From: JBBDSU01 sp040904825
Lineage (GTDB): Bacteria > Actinomycetota > Nitriliruptoria > Nitriliruptorales > Nitriliruptoraceae
Length of the DNA: 64,000 nt
Direction of reading: 5' to 3'
Assembly: GCA_040904825.1 (NCBI GenBank)
Contig: JBBDSU010000060.1
Location: 1 to 64,000, forward strand
Below the pieces are notes generated by a model that worked only from the letters and a program-made list of their open reading frames with translations, was not told the origin of the DNA and did no database searches. Both the position numbers and the translations under genes were made by a program. Positions within the stretch are counted from its first letter, which is position 1. Each line of letters begins with the position of its first letter. Positions 7,722 through 16,726 of the stretch are shown here, piece by piece.

Positions 7722-9070
7722 CATCACCCGTAGCCACCGATGATCGACCGGAGTCTGATCGCCGATCCCGCGCGGCCACAGCCGACGGCGGTGCTCGGGT
7801 GCGCCGTGTCGGACTGGTCAGCGTGCATACCTCGCCGCTCGACCAACCTGGCACCGGCGATGGTGGTGGGCTCAACGTCTACGTGCGGCAGATCATGGCG
7901 GGACTGGTGGCCCGGGGTATCGAGGTAGATGTCTTTACGCGTCGCACCAGCCGCGACGTTCCCGACACGATCACCGTTGACGGCGGTGCGCGCGTCCATC
8001 ACATCGATGCCGGACCGGCGCACCCTGTGGGCAAAGACGCGCTGGCCAACCTCTTGTGTGCCTACGTGCTGGGCATCCAACGGCACCCCACCATGGGGAC
8101 ACATGACGTGCTGCACACCCACTACTGGCTTTCTGGATGGGTCGGACGCCGCCTCGCTCAGCGATGGGATGTTCCGTTCGTGCACACCTTCCACACGCTG
8201 GGCGTGCTCAAGAACGCCAACCTGGCGCCAGGCGATGTACCAGAAACGCCGTTGCGACTCGTTGCCGAAGAGCGCATCGCGCGTGACGCCGATCGGCTTC
8301 TGGTGCTGACCTGTGGAGAAGCGCGCCTGTTGCATCAGGCCTATGGCCTCGGCGGGCAGAAGCTGACCGTGGTGCGGGCGGGTGTAGACCTGGCGCGATT
8401 CCATCCAGATCCCGACCGCGCCGCCACGCGTTTCTCCGAGAGGCAGGGAGGTCCGCGGTTGCTGTTCGTCGGGCGCCTCCAGCCGCTCAAAGGACCGGAC
8501 TTGGCCGTGCGGATCCTGGCAGAGGTCCGGCGGCGATACAGCGACGCGACCCTCGAGATCATTGGCGGCCTGTCGGGCAACAACGGGCATGCGACCGGAC
8601 CTGAACAGCTTCGGCAGCTCGCTGACGAGTTGCGTGTCGGCGACGCTGTGAGCATCAAGCCTGCGCTGCCGCAGGAGCAACTCGTTGATCGTTACCGGGC
8701 CAGCGATGTCGTCCTTGTCCCGTCGAGAAGTGAAACGTTTGGGCTGGTCGCGCTCGAAGCGCAGGCGACGGGTGTGCCGGTGGTCGCGGCCCGGGTCGGC
8801 GGGCTGACCTCTGTGGTCGCCGACGCCGGTGGACTGGTCGACGGTCACGATCCGGTCGATCACGCTCGCGCAGTTGTGCGCTTGCTGGATGATCCCGCAG
8901 CCGCGTCCGCGGCTCGCAAAGCCGGACTGGCCAAAGCACGTCGCAGCACCTGGGACGCGACCGTGATGCGCCTCATCGATGCGTACACGCACGTCCGTCG
9001 TGCCCGCGATCAGGCAGCGCGTCGCGACAAGTGCTGCGATCAGACGTCGGGTGCGGACGTGGCGGTCTAG
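7718..9070 (+). CDS. mshA: D-inositol-3-phosphate glycosyltransferase (MshA), mycothiol synthesis
   Basis: MshA transfers GlcNAc from UDP-GlcNAc to 1D-myo-inositol 3-phosphate, the first step of mycothiol synthesis. The 450-aa GT4-family protein carries the diagnostic N-terminal motif HTSPLDQPGTGDGGGLNVYV. Its GT-B C-terminal domain has GRLQPLKGPDLAV and the EX7E region PSRSETFGLVALEAQATGVPVV. The start ATG overlaps the upstream acyltransferase stop by 4 bp. A YbjN-family gene follows 19 bp downstream, as in M. tuberculosis (Rv0486-Rv0487). With mshD at the other end of this segment the window contains two of the mycothiol genes. mshB and mshC are not here. Confidence 0.93.
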   Translation: MTSPVATDDRPESDRRSRAATADGGARVRRVGLVSVHTSPLDQPGTGDGGGLNVYVRQIMAGLVARGIEVDVFTRRTSRDVPDTITVDGGARVHHIDAGPAHPVGKDALANLLCAYVLGIQRHPTMGTHDVLHTHYWLSGWVGRRLAQRWDVPFVHTFHTLGVLKNANLAPGDVPETPLRLVAEERIARDADRLLVLTCGEARLLHQAYGLGGQKLTVVRAGVDLARFHPDPDRAATRFSERQGGPRLLFVGRLQPLKGPDLAVRILAEVRRRYSDATLEIIGGLSGNNGHATGPEQLRQLADELRVGDAVSIKPALPQEQLVDRYRASDVVLVPSRSETFGLVALEAQATGVPVVAARVGGLTSVVADAGGLVDGHDPVDHARAVVRLLDDPAAASAARKAGLAKARRSTWDATVMRLIDAYTHVRRARDQAARRDKCCDQTSGADVAV

Positions 9071-9089
9071 CAACCACGAGGAGATGCCG

Positions 9090-9554
9090 GTGCAGGTCGA
9101 CCAACGGGCGCGCGAGGTTGTCCTGACGTCGTTGGCCGACGCTGGTCTGGCTGCAGTTGAACTCGATGAACGTCGGATTGCAGTGACGCTCTCCGGCGAG
9201 CACAAGCGCAACATCGCGGTGCTCATCGAAGTCGGTGAACGCACTGTGCGGGTGTCATCACCCTTCAGCGTCAAGCCTGACGAGCGTCACGATGAGGTCT
9301 ACCGCATACTCTTGACCCGCAATCTGACCTCAGGGCCGGTCCACTTCGCATTGTCCGATGACGACCTCGTCATCGTCGGGTCGGTGCCGGTGGTGGGACT
9401 CAATGGCGTGAGGTTTGACGAGCTCATGGGGCGCCTTCTGAACCTCGCCGATGACACCTTCGATCAGGTCCTGCGCTCCGGTTTCGCGACGTATCTCGCC
9501 TACGAACAACGATGGCGAGCCAAAGTGGGCTTGCCTGGCAACACTGTGGGATGA
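9090..9554 (+). CDS. YbjN-domain protein
   Basis: A 154-aa soluble protein with the YbjN/type III secretion chaperone-like fold. The family pattern is visible as VRVSSPFSVKPDERHDEVYRILLTRN, then DDDLVIVGSVPV and a C-terminal LMGRLLNLADDTFDQVL. GTG 9090 is preceded by GAGGAG (9078-9083) at 6 bases. ATG 9084 is too close to that site. YbjN genes commonly follow mshA in actinobacteria. The biochemical role is unknown, and a chaperone or regulatory function has been proposed for relatives. Confidence 0.82.
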   Translation: MQVDQRAREVVLTSLADAGLAAVELDERRIAVTLSGEHKRNIAVLIEVGERTVRVSSPFSVKPDERHDEVYRILLTRNLTSGPVHFALSDDDLVIVGSVPVVGLNGVRFDELMGRLLNLADDTFDQVLRSGFATYLAYEQRWRAKVGLPGNTVG

Positions 9555-9618
9555 CCTTCGTACGCGGCGCTGCCAACCGGAGAAGTTCAGGCCACCCAGC
9601 ATGTACAGGAGACCGCTT

Positions 9619-10425
9619 GTGAAGTACCGGATGGCCGTGATCGGGACGGGCAAGATGGGCGAGGCTGTCGTGGCAGGTCTGGTCGGTCGGGCTGGATGGC
9701 AGCCGGGCGACATCGTGTGCACGGCGCGACGGGCTGAACGATGCGACGCGCTGACACAAGATCTCGGCGTTGCAACCACGATGGACAATGCCGCGGCAGC
9801 CAGTGCAGCTGACATCGTGTTGCTTGCCCTGAAGCCACAGGTGTTGCTCGATGAGCTTCCGTCTCTCGCTGCGGCCGTTCAGTCAGCTCACCTTGTGGTG
9901 TCGGTCGCTGCAGGGATCACCACCGGCGCGATCGAGCAGGTCATTGGACAGGTTCCCGTCGTCCGCGCGATGCCGAACACCCCGCTGCTCGTCGGCCAAG
10001 GAATGACCGCCATCGCAGGTGGACAACACGCGGAGTCTTCGCACCTAGCCGCGGCGACCGAGATATTCGCGCCGATGGGTGACGCGGCGGTGGTCAACGA
10101 AGATCTCATCGATGCGGTCACGGCTGTGTCGGGTTCCGGACCTGCCTATGTGTTCCGCATGGTCGAGGCGTGGATCGCTGCTGCGGTCGAGGCTGGCCTC
10201 GACCAAGCGACGGCGCGTCGATTCGTCATCCAGACGCTCACCGGCAGTGCTGCGATGTTGCGAGAACCAGACGCTGACCCGGCTCGTTTGCGGGCCGACG
10301 TGACCTCCCCTGGGGGCACGACCGAGGCGGGACTCGCTGCGCTCGACGCCGCAGGGTTCAGTGATGCCCTCAGCCGCGCAATTGCAGCCGCTCATCTTCG
10401 TGCTCGTGAACTTGGTGCAACATGA
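9619..10425 (+). CDS. proC: Pyrroline-5-carboxylate reductase
   Basis: Catalyses the NAD(P)H-dependent last step of proline synthesis. The 268-aa protein has an N-terminal Rossmann motif VIGTGKMGEAVV, then ALKPQVLLDEL, RAMPNTPLLVGQG, and the C-terminal family signature AVSGSGPAYVFRMVEAW..A. followed by RADVTSPGGTTEAGL. The start GTG 9619 has AGGAGA about 6 bases upstream. The stop overlaps the next gene's possible ATG by 4 bp. The position after mshA and a YbjN gene follows the M. tuberculosis order (proC is Rv0500). Confidence 0.95.
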   Translation: MKYRMAVIGTGKMGEAVVAGLVGRAGWQPGDIVCTARRAERCDALTQDLGVATTMDNAAAASAADIVLLALKPQVLLDELPSLAAAVQSAHLVVSVAAGITTGAIEQVIGQVPVVRAMPNTPLLVGQGMTAIAGGQHAESSHLAAATEIFAPMGDAAVVNEDLIDAVTAVSGSGPAYVFRMVEAWIAAAVEAGLDQATARRFVIQTLTGSAAMLREPDADPARLRADVTSPGGTTEAGLAALDAAGFSDALSRAIAAAHLRARELGAT

Positions 10426-11867
10426 CCGTTGGCTGGACCAGGCGATCGGTGCGATTTCATCGCGCTGGCGACAGGCCGGTGGCATTGCTTCACAGTTTCA
10501 GGATCGTTCGCGTGCCACTGGTTGGTGCGGTCGTGCTTGCTCTGCTGGGCATGGCGTGCGCCAGCGATCAACCTGAAGTCACCGTCGCCGAGGTGCAGAT
10601 CGGTTCAGTCACAGAGACTGTCGCGGCGGCGGCGCGGGTCCATCCTGTCGCACAGGTGACGATCACCGCGCCAACGTCAGCCACCGTCGACCAGTTCTTG
10701 GTGACTGATGGTCAGACGGTGGTGCCGGGCGAGCCCCTCGTTCGACTGTTGTCCGACAATGTCGAACAACAAGTCGAACAGGCGCAGGCTGCCCTCGATG
10801 CAGCCACTGCCCTTGTTGCGGCTGCCGCGGGTGCCACGGTTGACCTGTCGCCGGTGCTCGGAGGCTTCCGCACGCAGCTCGACACGTCGTTTCCAGCGAC
10901 GATCGCCGCACTTGAGGCACAGATCGCCGTGCTCGAAGCCGGTGCGGGCCCGTTGACGGGCGATGATCTTGATGAGGCGATCGTCTCCGCACGCGAAAGC
11001 CTCACGGAGGTCGAAGCAGCATTCGAAGACGCCAGGGTCCAACTTGATGCTGCCGAGCGCCAGACGCGCCAGCAGGCCCAACAGGCAAGTGCGGCCCAAA
11101 GGACGGCGGCTGAAGCACAGCGTCGCCAGGCCGAAATCGCGCTGGCGGCCGCTCAAGCGCGGGCGGAAGACCTGACGATTCTCGCGCCGATCGGAGGCGT
11201 TGTCGAGCTGCGTCGCGGCGACGATGCCGGCGGCTCTGCGGGAGGTCTTGATGCGGGGGCGCTGGGCGGTTTCGATCTGTCGGCGCTTGCCACCCCGTCG
11301 GGGCCGGTGACCAGGGGCATGGTGGCCGAAGGGCTGGGAGTGGCCGCAGGTGAAGCCCTGTTGACGATCTATGACGTGTCAGCCTTCGTCGTCCGGGCCG
11401 AAGCGGACGAACTCGACGTGCTGGACATCGCGGTTGGTCAAGCTGTGACAGTCAGGGTGGATGCGTTGCCGACCCGGCCGCTGGAGGGGACAGTTGCCCA
11501 CGTTGCACTGGCGTCGACGCAGCGTGCCGGCGCGGCGGGCCGGATGTTTCCGGTATGGGTGGAACTCGCCGAGGTCGCTGCGGATGTGCGCCTGCGTGCG
11601 GGCTTGACGGCTTCCGCAGAGATCGCCGTCAGGTCTGTCGATAATGCCTTGCTCGTGCCGACTTCAGCGCTATCACGACGTGGGGCGACCGACACGGTCG
11701 GCATCGTCGTCGATGGAGTCCTGCGGCTGGTCCCGGTGATCGTTGTCGCCATCGGCGAAGAGTCGGCCGCAGTTGAGGGCGAGATCGAGCCTGGAGATCT
11801 TGTCATCGTCGGCGGCCTGGAGTCGCTGGAAGACGGCGAGGCCGTCATCGTCGGCGCTCGTCGATGA
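10422..11867 (+). CDS. Periplasmic-adaptor/HlyD-like subunit of a MacAB-type transporter
   Basis: A 481-aa membrane-fusion-type protein. A hydrophobic segment (about 32-46: PLVGAVVLALLGMAC) resembles a lipoprotein or signal sequence, with Cys46 a possible lipidation site. Lipoyl-like halves (ITAPTSATVDQFLV.DGQTV and LTILAPIGGVVEL) flank a long Ala/Gln-rich coiled coil (about 110-250). Beta-barrel and membrane-proximal domains follow (LTASAEIAVRSVDNALLVPTSAL). It is translationally coupled to the ABC ATPase and permease (4-bp overlaps), making a MacA-MacB-like export or envelope-stress system. The start at 10422 overlaps proC by 4 bp. A start nearer the signal (TTG or GTG between 10480 and 10512) would give a more normal signal peptide. 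Confidence 0.82.
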   Translation: MTVGWTRRSVRFHRAGDRPVALLHSFRIVRVPLVGAVVLALLGMACASDQPEVTVAEVQIGSVTETVAAAARVHPVAQVTITAPTSATVDQFLVTDGQTVVPGEPLVRLLSDNVEQQVEQAQAALDAATALVAAAAGATVDLSPVLGGFRTQLDTSFPATIAALEAQIAVLEAGAGPLTGDDLDEAIVSARESLTEVEAAFEDARVQLDAAERQTRQQAQQASAAQRTAAEAQRRQAEIALAAAQARAEDLTILAPIGGVVELRRGDDAGGSAGGLDAGALGGFDLSALATPSGPVTRGMVAEGLGVAAGEALLTIYDVSAFVVRAEADELDVLDIAVGQAVTVRVDALPTRPLEGTVAHVALASTQRAGAAGRMFPVWVELAEVAADVRLRAGLTASAEIAVRSVDNALLVPTSALSRRGATDTVGIVVDGVLRLVPVIVVAIGEESAAVEGEIEPGDLVIVGGLESLEDGEAVIVGARR

Positions 11868-12637
11868 CCGACCCGAAGCCGGTGCTGCTCGAGGCAAGAA
11901 ACGTGGAGCGCACCTACCACATGGGCGGTGACGTCGTTGTTCGTGCGCTGCGGGGTGTCGATCTCACCGTCGATGTGGGCGACAGTGTGGCGATCATCGG
12001 CTCGTCAGGTTCAGGCAAGTCGACGTTGCTGAACCTCTTGGGAGCGCTGGATCGTCCATCGGCAGGCCAGGTGCTCTACGACGGCCGTGATGTGCGCAGC
12101 ATGTCGGACGCGGCACTGGCAGATCTACGCAACCGCCGCATCGGCTTCGTCTTCCAGTCGTTTCACCTGCTCGCACGGCTATCAGCCCGCGACAACGTCG
12201 AGCTGCCGCTCGTTTATCGCCGCATGGTCCCAGCAGAGCGACGGCGACGAGCGCAGCACGCGCTTGAGACCGTCGGGCTTGCGTCCCGAACCGACCATCG
12301 CCCGACCGAGCTGTCCGGCGGTCAGCAGCAGCGCGTCGCAATTGCGCGGGCGCTGGTCACCGATCCGGCGCTGATCCTGGCTGACGAGCCCACCGGAAAT
12401 CTCGACACCGTGACGGGCAACGAGATCATGGACTTGTTGACCAACCTCCACCGTGAACGCGGGACGGCGCTGGTCATCATCACCCACGAGCGGGAAGTCG
12501 CCGATCTGGCGGAGACTCGGGTTGAACTGCGTGACGGCGTCGTCGTCAAGGTTGCCACCCGCGAGGGCACCGGCCGGCAGTTCGCCGCGCACAACTCCGA
12601 AGTTGAGGGTGGCCAACGCGGAGGGCGAGCCCTGTGA
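11864..12637 (+). CDS. ABC transporter ATPase, MacB/LolD type
   Basis: A 257-aa nucleotide-binding subunit. It has Walker A GSSGSGKST, Q-loop FVFQSFHLL, signature LSGGQQQRVAIARAL, Walker B LILADEPTGNLD and the switch histidine in ITHERE. The EPTGNLD sequence and ~250-aa length are typical of the LolD/MacB/FtsE group that works with FtsX-like permeases rather than with substrate-translocating channels. The start ATG overlaps the adaptor gene's stop by 4 bp and the stop overlaps the permease GTG start by 4 bp. Confidence 0.94.
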   Translation: MTDPKPVLLEARNVERTYHMGGDVVVRALRGVDLTVDVGDSVAIIGSSGSGKSTLLNLLGALDRPSAGQVLYDGRDVRSMSDAALADLRNRRIGFVFQSFHLLARLSARDNVELPLVYRRMVPAERRRRAQHALETVGLASRTDHRPTELSGGQQQRVAIARALVTDPALILADEPTGNLDTVTGNEIMDLLTNLHRERGTALVIITHEREVADLAETRVELRDGVVVKVATREGTGRQFAAHNSEVEGGQRGGRAL

Positions 12638-13818
12638 CGTGGTCTGAGACGCTACGGGTCGCCATCCGGGCCATGGTGGCCAATCGCCTGCGGTCGATGC
12701 TCACGGTGCTTGGCGTGCTCATCGGGGTGATGTCGGTGGTGTTGCTGGTTGCGATCGGCCAGGGTGCCCGCGAGGAGATCACCGGCACGATCGAGGGCCT
12801 GGGATCGAATCTGTTGTTCGTACTTCCGGGCGACGGAGACTTCGGCTCAGCAGCACCGACACGCAGCCGGTTTGTCGCTGACGACGTCGATCGTCTCGAC
12901 CGTGCGCTCGACGGTGGGGTGGCGGGCTCAGTCCTCGGAGGCGAATCACTTCAGGCCGAAGGCAGGCGCCTGACCACAACGGTCAATGGCGTGACTGGAC
13001 AGTATTTCGAGGTCGTCGTCCGAAGCATCGCGCGTGGACAGCGATTCAGCGAGTCAGACTTTGTCACAGCCCGCCGTGTCCTGCTCCTCGGTGCGACCGC
13101 AGCAGAGGCGTTGTTTGGCGAGCTCGACCCGATCGGCCGCAACGTCACCATCGGCGGTACCCGCTTCCGTGTCGCCGGCGTCATGGAACGGGTTGGTGGA
13201 GCGGCGTTCGGCCCCGATCGCGATCGAGAGGTGTACGTGCCGTTGGCGGCCGCCCAACGGCTCTTCGCTACGGATCGTCTCGACGCGATCTTCGTGAGAT
13301 CTGCGACGACTGCGTCCGTAGAGGCCGACCGGGCGACGGTGATGAGGGTGTTGTCTCAACGTTTGGACTCCGAAGAGTTCAGCGTGCTGTCCCAAGATGA
13401 GATCATCGGCGTGGTGGGTGACATCCTGCAGATCCTGACCTGGGTTCTCGGTGCAATCGCTGGCATCTCGCTGTTGGTGGGAGGTGTCGGTGTGTCCAAC
13501 ATCATGCTGGTCAGCGTCACTGAACGCACCCGCGAGATCGGTTTGCGCATGGCGCTGGGCGCAAAGCCACGTGACATCACCCGGCAGTTCCTCGTTGAGG
13601 CGGTCGTGTTGACAGGTGTGGGAGGTGTCGTCGGTCTGTTGCTCGGCATTGGGCTGGCTGCGATCGTCACTATCGTCTCGCCGCTGCCGTCCAGCGTGAC
13701 GGCTTGGTCGATCATCCTCGCGTTCAGCGTGTCCGTTGCGGTCGGGCTGGTGTTCGGTGTGCTGCCAGCGCGGCGCGCAGGGCGGCTGGATCCGGTGGTC
13801 GCACTGCGACATGATTGA
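12634..13818 (+). CDS. ABC transporter permease, MacB/FtsX family
   Basis: A 394-aa permease with one N-terminal helix (RLRSMLTVLGVLIGVMSVVLL), a large extracytoplasmic MacB-PCD domain (about 55-260), and three C-terminal helices. The last cytoplasmic loop has the family motif RTREIGLRMALGAKPRDI. The end is PARRAGRLDPVVALR, typical of MacB. It forms a mechanotransmission-type transporter with the ATPase and adaptor upstream. The substrate cannot be read from the sequence, and macrolides, peptides or lipoproteins are all possible. The start is GTG 12634 in a GTGA overlap. Confidence 0.92.
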   Translation: MTWSETLRVAIRAMVANRLRSMLTVLGVLIGVMSVVLLVAIGQGAREEITGTIEGLGSNLLFVLPGDGDFGSAAPTRSRFVADDVDRLDRALDGGVAGSVLGGESLQAEGRRLTTTVNGVTGQYFEVVVRSIARGQRFSESDFVTARRVLLLGATAAEALFGELDPIGRNVTIGGTRFRVAGVMERVGGAAFGPDRDREVYVPLAAAQRLFATDRLDAIFVRSATTASVEADRATVMRVLSQRLDSEEFSVLSQDEIIGVVGDILQILTWVLGAIAGISLLVGGVGVSNIMLVSVTERTREIGLRMALGAKPRDITRQFLVEAVVLTGVGGVVGLLLGIGLAAIVTIVSPLPSSVTAWSIILAFSVSVAVGLVFGVLPARRAGRLDPVVALRHD

Positions 13819-13936
13819 GGTACCCGCTGTTCCGGCCTCCCGTGGCTGGTGTCGGGCGCTGCGGCACGCTCCCATAGCCTGCGCCGCGACGACGAGATAG
13901 TCGCCCATCACGCTCGAGCCCATCCCAGGAGATGCC

Positions 13937-15121
13937 GTGAGCTGCGCTGCGGTTGCTGACGCCGTATTGATCTGGGATCCGGCGCTGTTGCGCTACGACT
14001 TTGGTGCCCGTCATCCATTGGCCCCGGTGCGGGTGGAGCTGGCCGTCGAGCTCATGCGATCATGCGGACTTCTCGACGCCGGAGCCGATGGCCGGCCGAG
14101 AGTTGTCGCGCCGAGGTCGTACTCACCTGATGATCTGTTGCGTCGCCATGATCCGGCGTATATCGATGCGGTGACACGCTTGTCGGCCAACCCTGATGGG
14201 CCTGGAGCCGCGCAGTTCAGTCTGGGCACCGGCGACACACCGGTGTTTGAGGGCGCGCACGCCGCTGCGCTCCATGTCTGTGCCGCGACTGCGACAGCCG
14301 CCGACCTCGTGATGTCCGGTGCAGCCCGGCATGCCTTCAACCCGGCCGGAGGCCTGCACCACGCCATGCCGTCTCGGGCTGCCGGTTTCTGTGTGTACAA
14401 CGACCTGGCTGCCGGCATCGACCAGTTGCTCGATCGCGGCGCTAAGCGAGTGGTATATCTCGACATCGACGTGCACCACGGTGACGGGGTTGAGCGGATG
14501 TTTTCCAATGACCCGCGTGTCATGACCATCTCGATCCATGAATCGGGGCATCACCTATTTCCCGGAACCGGGCACATCAACGACGCGGGCGCCGGCGACG
14601 CAGCTGGCAGTGTCATCAACCTGCCGCTGCACCCGGGTACGACCGGTGAGGTGTGGCTGGAAGTGTTCGACCGCATTGCCGATCCGCTCGTGCGAGCGTT
14701 TGCGCCCGAGGTGTTGGTCACCCAGCTCGGCTGCGACGCGCACCACGAAGATCCCTTGGCGCACTTGTCGTTGACCGTCGACGATTTTGCCAAGATCTAC
14801 CGACGGCTGCACTCGCTTGCTCATGAGGTGACAGCGGGCAAATGGGTCGCCACTGGTGGCGGGGGTTACGCGCTGGCCAGAGTGGTCCCTCGCGCCTGGA
14901 CGCTGGCGTATGCCGAGATGTCTGGCGCGGTGATGCCGGTTGAGACACCGATGACGTGGCGGGAGCTCGTTGCCGAACGAGGGCTTGGCCGCCCCCCAGA
15001 TGGCTTCACCGACGATCTCGTGGCTCAGACCGCTGCGATGCGTGCTGATACCGAGCGCGTCGCACAAGCGACGATCAACGCCGCCCGCCGTGTCTATTTC
15101 CCACGCCACGGGTTGGAGTGA
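13937..15121 (+). CDS. acuC: Histone-deacetylase-family protein, AcuC-like
   Basis: A 394-aa zinc-dependent deacetylase of the class I HDAC/AcuC family, which in bacteria removes acetyl groups from acetyl-CoA synthetase or other proteins. Catalytic motifs are visible: GGLHHAMPSRAAGFCVYND (tandem His), YLDIDVHHGDGVE (zinc Asp/His), LGCDAHHEDPLAHL and GGGGYALARVVPRAW. The start GTG 13937 is preceded by AGGAG at 13927-13931. It is monocistronic, with 118 bp upstream separating it from the transporter permease. The length equals AcuC of other actinobacteria. The in vivo substrate is unknown. Confidence 0.9.
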   Translation: MSCAAVADAVLIWDPALLRYDFGARHPLAPVRVELAVELMRSCGLLDAGADGRPRVVAPRSYSPDDLLRRHDPAYIDAVTRLSANPDGPGAAQFSLGTGDTPVFEGAHAAALHVCAATATAADLVMSGAARHAFNPAGGLHHAMPSRAAGFCVYNDLAAGIDQLLDRGAKRVVYLDIDVHHGDGVERMFSNDPRVMTISIHESGHHLFPGTGHINDAGAGDAAGSVINLPLHPGTTGEVWLEVFDRIADPLVRAFAPEVLVTQLGCDAHHEDPLAHLSLTVDDFAKIYRRLHSLAHEVTAGKWVATGGGGYALARVVPRAWTLAYAEMSGAVMPVETPMTWRELVAERGLGRPPDGFTDDLVAQTAAMRADTERVAQATINAARRVYFPRHGLE

Positions 15122-15127
15122 GGGCGG

Positions 15128-15211
15128 CTACATCGCCCGGGCGCTGAGGAGCTGGACCACTGTTGCGACGATGAGTGCCGCAAGCAGCAGCACCAGCACG
15201 AGCGCGGTCAT
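15128..15211 (-). CDS. Possible 27-aa single-pass membrane protein
   Basis: On the minus strand an ATG at 15211 opens a 27-codon frame ending at TAG 15128. It starts MTALVLVLLLAALIVATVV and ends ..LLSARAM, a single strongly hydrophobic helix followed by a short tail. GAGG lies 4 bases upstream of the ATG. It lies in the 303-bp gap between acuC and the next membrane protein, the longest stretch in the window without an obvious gene. The features fit small membrane proteins, but there is no homology evidence and the call is tentative. Confidence 0.4.
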   Translation of the reverse strand: MTALVLVLLLAALIVATVVQLLSARAM

Positions 15212-15424
15212 TGGCCTCACGCTGGACCCCACGGTGTCGAAGCTAGATGTCGCGGTTAGGTGTCGAAACCGGCACGGTTGCGATGCGCAGCAGCGTAGTG
15301 AGTGGCTGGGCGTGGGTCTCCTCGACCCATTGCGTATCGTGTCTCATGTACCGACGTGTCTGCGTCTCGCAACAGCATGACCAGCGGTCACTTCGGTGAC
15401 GACAATGACCGAGAGGAATGTGAG

Positions 15425-16372
15425 ATGGCAATCGTCACGGCGGCTCTCGCAACAGGTGTGAGCGCCATGTTTGCGGTGACGTTGCTGCGCAGGTGGTGGG
15501 CACGCGGTCGCAGCAGTTCTCCTTTGCTCATCTGGGGCGTGGCGTTGGTGATGTTCTGTGTCGCGTCGTTGGGCTTGTTGACGGGGGTCGTCGGTGGCTG
15601 GACATCGATGGAGTTCCGGACTTTCTATCTCTTCGGCGGTGTGCTGAACGTGCCGTGGCTCGCTTTGGGATCGATCGCGGTCAACGCGCGATCGATCGCC
15701 ACCTCCCGCTGGACGGGAGGCATCCTGGTGGTGATCGGATTGGTTGTGGCACGCCAAGCGGTCGTCGCCGAGGAACCCGCGTTGTGGGTGCCTTCCGCCG
15801 TCCTTGCACTCCTGTGGGGTGCGGTCTTGCTGATCGGGCGTGAACGGACGGTGATTGGCGGCGCCGCGCTCGCGCTGCTGGTCTACAGCGCTGCCGCGAC
15901 CTGGGTCGTGGTTTCGGCTCCCTATGTGGCAACGTTGCCGAGCGACGGGCTTCCGGAAGGTGCACTGCTGTTCGCACCGTTTGTTCGTGGTTTCGCGGTC
16001 GGAGGCAATTCGATCGGTGCGATCACCGTCGTTGTCAGTGCGTTGGTCAGCAGCGCTGCGCTGGTATGGCGTCGGCCCGATCGGCAGGCCGATAGCCAGG
16101 TGCTGTCAGACGTGCGGACCGGTGGCTATGCGGACGCGATCGCGCGTTGGATCTTCCGGGGACGTACCGGACAAGGTCCCGCGCTTGCCCACCTCGTACG
16201 AGGCAACTTGATGATCGCACTCGGTGTTGCGATCGCTGCGGCAGGTGGGGTGCTGTCGTTCCTGGGTGACACGGTTGGGCATGCGATCGGATTCACGATC
16301 GGTGTGACGGTCATGTACACCGGATTCGTGCGTACAACCCGTCCCACGATCACCTCCACCGACGATGGATAG
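15425..16372 (+). CDS. Polytopic membrane protein of unknown function
   Basis: A 315-aa protein with about eight hydrophobic helices spread over its length (for example 34-56, 67-85, 98-112, 119-138, 143-160, 195-215 and, near the C-terminus, two more). There is a soluble loop around residues 218-255 rich in Arg and Asp. I do not recognise the family. ATG 15425 has AGAGG (15412-15416) 8 bases upstream, and the earlier in-frame codons back to 15302 lack a ribosome site. It overlaps the glutaredoxin-like gene by 8 bp, so the two are probably co-transcribed and lead into the rex-hem region. Confidence 0.7.
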   Translation: MAIVTAALATGVSAMFAVTLLRRWWARGRSSSPLLIWGVALVMFCVASLGLLTGVVGGWTSMEFRTFYLFGGVLNVPWLALGSIAVNARSIATSRWTGGILVVIGLVVARQAVVAEEPALWVPSAVLALLWGAVLLIGRERTVIGGAALALLVYSAAATWVVVSAPYVATLPSDGLPEGALLFAPFVRGFAVGGNSIGAITVVVSALVSSAALVWRRPDRQADSQVLSDVRTGGYADAIARWIFRGRTGQGPALAHLVRGNLMIALGVAIAAAGGVLSFLGDTVGHAIGFTIGVTVMYTGFVRTTRPTITSTDDG

Positions 16373-16706
16373 CCATCCCAGCAGCCCGTCGGCGGCCATG
16401 CGCCGCAGTCGACGATGGCATTGGTGGCCGCGGTTACGCGCGGACGTTGTGGTGGTCGTCTACACCCGGAGCGGATGTGGGCTGTGCCGTCGCGCGGAGG
16501 CTTTGGTTGCTGCCGAGGCCCGCGGAACTGATATCACCCTGGTCGACATCGACACAGATGACGAGCTGGTGACGCGTTTCGGGGTGCGTGTGCCGGTCGT
16601 CGTGATCGCTGGCCGTGAGGTGGGTGCCTTCGAGATACGGCCGGGAGTGATCCGTCGGGGTGTCCGCCGAGCGCGGTGGGAAGCAACCGCCCCGTTGGGA
16701 GGCTGA
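16365..16706 (+). CDS. Glutaredoxin-like thiol-redox protein
   Basis: A 113-aa protein with a glutaredoxin/DUF836-like fold from about residue 27. It has VVVVYTRSGCGLCRRAEALV with the CxxC pair Cys-Gly-Leu-Cys, then DIDTDDELVTRFGVRVPVVVIAG containing the cis-proline VP. The N-terminal 26 residues are basic and do not look like a signal. It overlaps the previous gene by 8 bp. A glutaredoxin-like gene also precedes hemA in M. tuberculosis (Rv0508), so the position is conserved. The substrate is unknown. Confidence 0.85.
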   Translation: MDSHPSSPSAAMRRSRRWHWWPRLRADVVVVVYTRSGCGLCRRAEALVAAEARGTDITLVDIDTDDELVTRFGVRVPVVVIAGREVGAFEIRPGVIRRGVRRARWEATAPLGG

Positions 16707-16725
16707 CCTGCCGACCGCATAGCCT
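16695..16725 (+). promoter_or_regulatory. Putative promoter for rex
   Basis: TTGGGA (16695-16700) and TAGCCT (16720-16725) are separated by 19 bp, loosely fitting the actinobacterial housekeeping pattern TTGNNN-N17-19-TANNNT. A start near 16732 would place the tandem 16-bp repeats at the transcription start. The -35 hexamer overlaps the end of the glutaredoxin-like gene. By-eye match only. Confidence 0.28.
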
Positions 16726-16726
16726 T

